Part shown: positions 5,356 through 6,131 of the stretch, one piece after another | Layout of the letters: the number at the start of each line of letters is the position of its first letter | How positions within the stretch are numbered: the first letter of the stretch is position 1 | From: Bauldia sp. | GTDB taxonomy: Bacteria > Pseudomonadota > Alphaproteobacteria > Rhizobiales > Kaistiaceae | Length of the DNA: 6,131 bases | Direction: 5' to 3' | Assembly: GCA_020442095.1 (NCBI GenBank) | Contig: JAGRKY010000684.1 | Span: forward strand, 768 to 6,898 | Notes under the pieces: generated by a model | The model's input: only the letters and a program-made list of their open reading frames with translations | Databases searched by the model: none | Told to the model about the DNA's origin: nothing | Made by a program: the position numbers and the translations under genes

Positions 5356-6131
5356 TCAGCCTTCGCCGATCCACCAATCGACGGTGTAGGAGCCGGCGGC
5401 CTCGACACCGAGGGCGGGGAGCAGCCCGCGGCAGAGCGTGTCGAGCTTCTCCTCAAGCCCCCAGGGCGGATTGCAGATGAGGATGCCGCTGCCGGCGAGC
5501 GTCTCGCCGTCGACGGGCGCGCGGAGGAATTCGCAAACGAGCGTCGGCGGGTTGTCGGGCCGGTAGCGGGCCTTGAGGGTCTTGATGCCGTTGCGGTCCT
5601 TGAGCGGATACCAGGCGGCGAAGATGCCGGTCGGCCATTTGGCGATGCCGGCGTTGAGGGCATCGGCGAGGCGGGCGAATTCGTCGCGCGCCTCATAGGG
5701 CGGGTCGATGAAGACGAGGCCGCGCCGGGTCGGCGGCGGGACGAAGGCGCCGATCGCCTCGTAGCCGTCGCGGGCATGCATGGCGATGCGGCGGTCGCCG
5801 CGGAAGGTGCGGCGGAGCGCCGTGGCGTCTTCGGGATGAAGCTCGCAGGCGATCAGCCGGTCGTCGTCCCGCAGCATCGCGCGGACGATCGCGGGCGAGC
5901 CGGGATAGACGGCGAGGCCCCGCGGGTTGAGGGCGCGGACGATGTCGAGATAGGTGGATGCGGCCGGGATATCGACGTCGATGACGCGGGCGATGCCTTC
6001 GGTCCATTCGCCGGTCTTGCCGGCCTCGACAGAGGCGAGGTCGTAGAGCCCGATGCCGGCATGGGTGTCGAGCACGGTGAAGGGCTTCGGCTTCTTGCAG
6101 AGATGTTCGAGCAGCATGACCAGCACCGGGT
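5356..6131 (-). CDS. rlmJ: 23S rRNA (adenine(2030)-N6)-methyltransferase RlmJ, N-terminus outside window
   Basis: RlmJ methylates the N6 of A2030 in 23S rRNA during ribosome assembly, using SAM. Numbered from an in-frame GTG at 6126-6124, the visible signatures are LVMLLEHL (2-9), motif I VLDTHAGIGLYDL (18-30), TGEWTEGI (38-45), ACELHPED (93-100), RDGYEAI (119-125), the catalytic motif IV IDPPYE (140-145, expected to flip and hold the adenine), FAAWYPLK (a few residues beyond 165) and a C-terminal NPPWGLEEKL. That GTG is internal: the frame continues to the edge (a Pro codon lies upstream), and the family begins about 20 residues earlier with a conserved NYRHxFHAGN-type segment that is not in the window. 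With those residues the length would be close to the roughly 280 of E. coli RlmJ. The stop (TCA, 5356-5358 on the plus strand) is 15 bases from the convergent oxidoreductase stop. Confidence 0.93.
   Translation of the reverse strand, partial: PVLVMLLEHLCKKPKPFTVLDTHAGIGLYDLASVEAGKTGEWTEGIARVIDVDIPAASTYLDIVRALNPRGLAVYPGSPAIVRAMLRDDDRLIACELHPEDATALRRTFRGDRRIAMHARDGYEAIGAFVPPPTRRGLVFIDPPYEARDEFARLADALNAGIAKWPTGIFAAWYPLKDRNGIKTLKARYRPDNPPTLVCEFLRAPVDGETLAGSGILICNPPWGLEEKLDTLCRGLLPALGVEAAGSYTVDWWIGEG

Noticed and set aside
4110..5480. Plus-strand open frame of 456 codons spanning the acetyltransferase end, the oxidoreductase and the gap
   Set aside because: It is a +2/+3-shifted shadow made of Arg/Gly/Ala-rich sequence. 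It crosses gene boundaries and runs into the minus-strand rlmJ.

Overview
The window is GC-rich throughout, with G/C-heavy third codon positions, mostly TGA stops and no gene-free stretch over 104 bases. The gene content and the wording of conserved motifs (alphaproteobacterial-type RlmJ, a short NifJ-like tail next to a DHOD-like gene, a persulfide dioxygenase-rhodanese fusion) suggest an alphaproteobacterium, probably of the Hyphomicrobiales (Rhizobiales). That placement is inferred from protein style, not from a marker gene.

Layout, left to right. Positions 1-117 hold the C-terminal tail of an oxidoreductase-like protein, tentatively pyruvate:ferredoxin/flavodoxin oxidoreductase. It is followed almost without a gap by a dihydroorotate dehydrogenase-like flavoprotein (121-1128). 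After a 60-base gap with a plausible promoter comes a two-gene unit: a class I SAM methyltransferase of unknown substrate (1189-2016) and, 9 bases on, a persulfide dioxygenase fused to a rhodanese domain (2026-3060). A 65-base gap precedes a second pair, a PPOX-family FMN split-barrel protein (3126-3743) and a GNAT acetyltransferase (3740-4234), which overlap in an ATGA junction. After a 104-base gap a Gfo/Idh/MocA oxidoreductase resembling inositol 2-dehydrogenase stands alone (4339-5340). It converges, 15 bases away, on a minus-strand 23S rRNA methyltransferase rlmJ (5356-6131), whose N-terminus lies beyond the right edge.

How the genes fit together: the only clear biochemical theme is sulfur/redox handling. 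The fusion protein should oxidise glutathione persulfide to sulfite and exchange sulfane sulfur through its rhodanese domain. The flavoproteins and the possible NifJ are compatible with redox metabolism, but nothing ties all the genes into one pathway. I see no mobile element, CRISPR array, RNA gene, phage gene or toxin-antitoxin pair. This looks like an ordinary chromosomal stretch of small operons. The points worth a second look are a DHOD-like protein without the usual catalytic loop, the methyltransferase/persulfide-dioxygenase pairing, and an Asp-to-Asn change at a predicted catalytic position of the Gfo/Idh protein.
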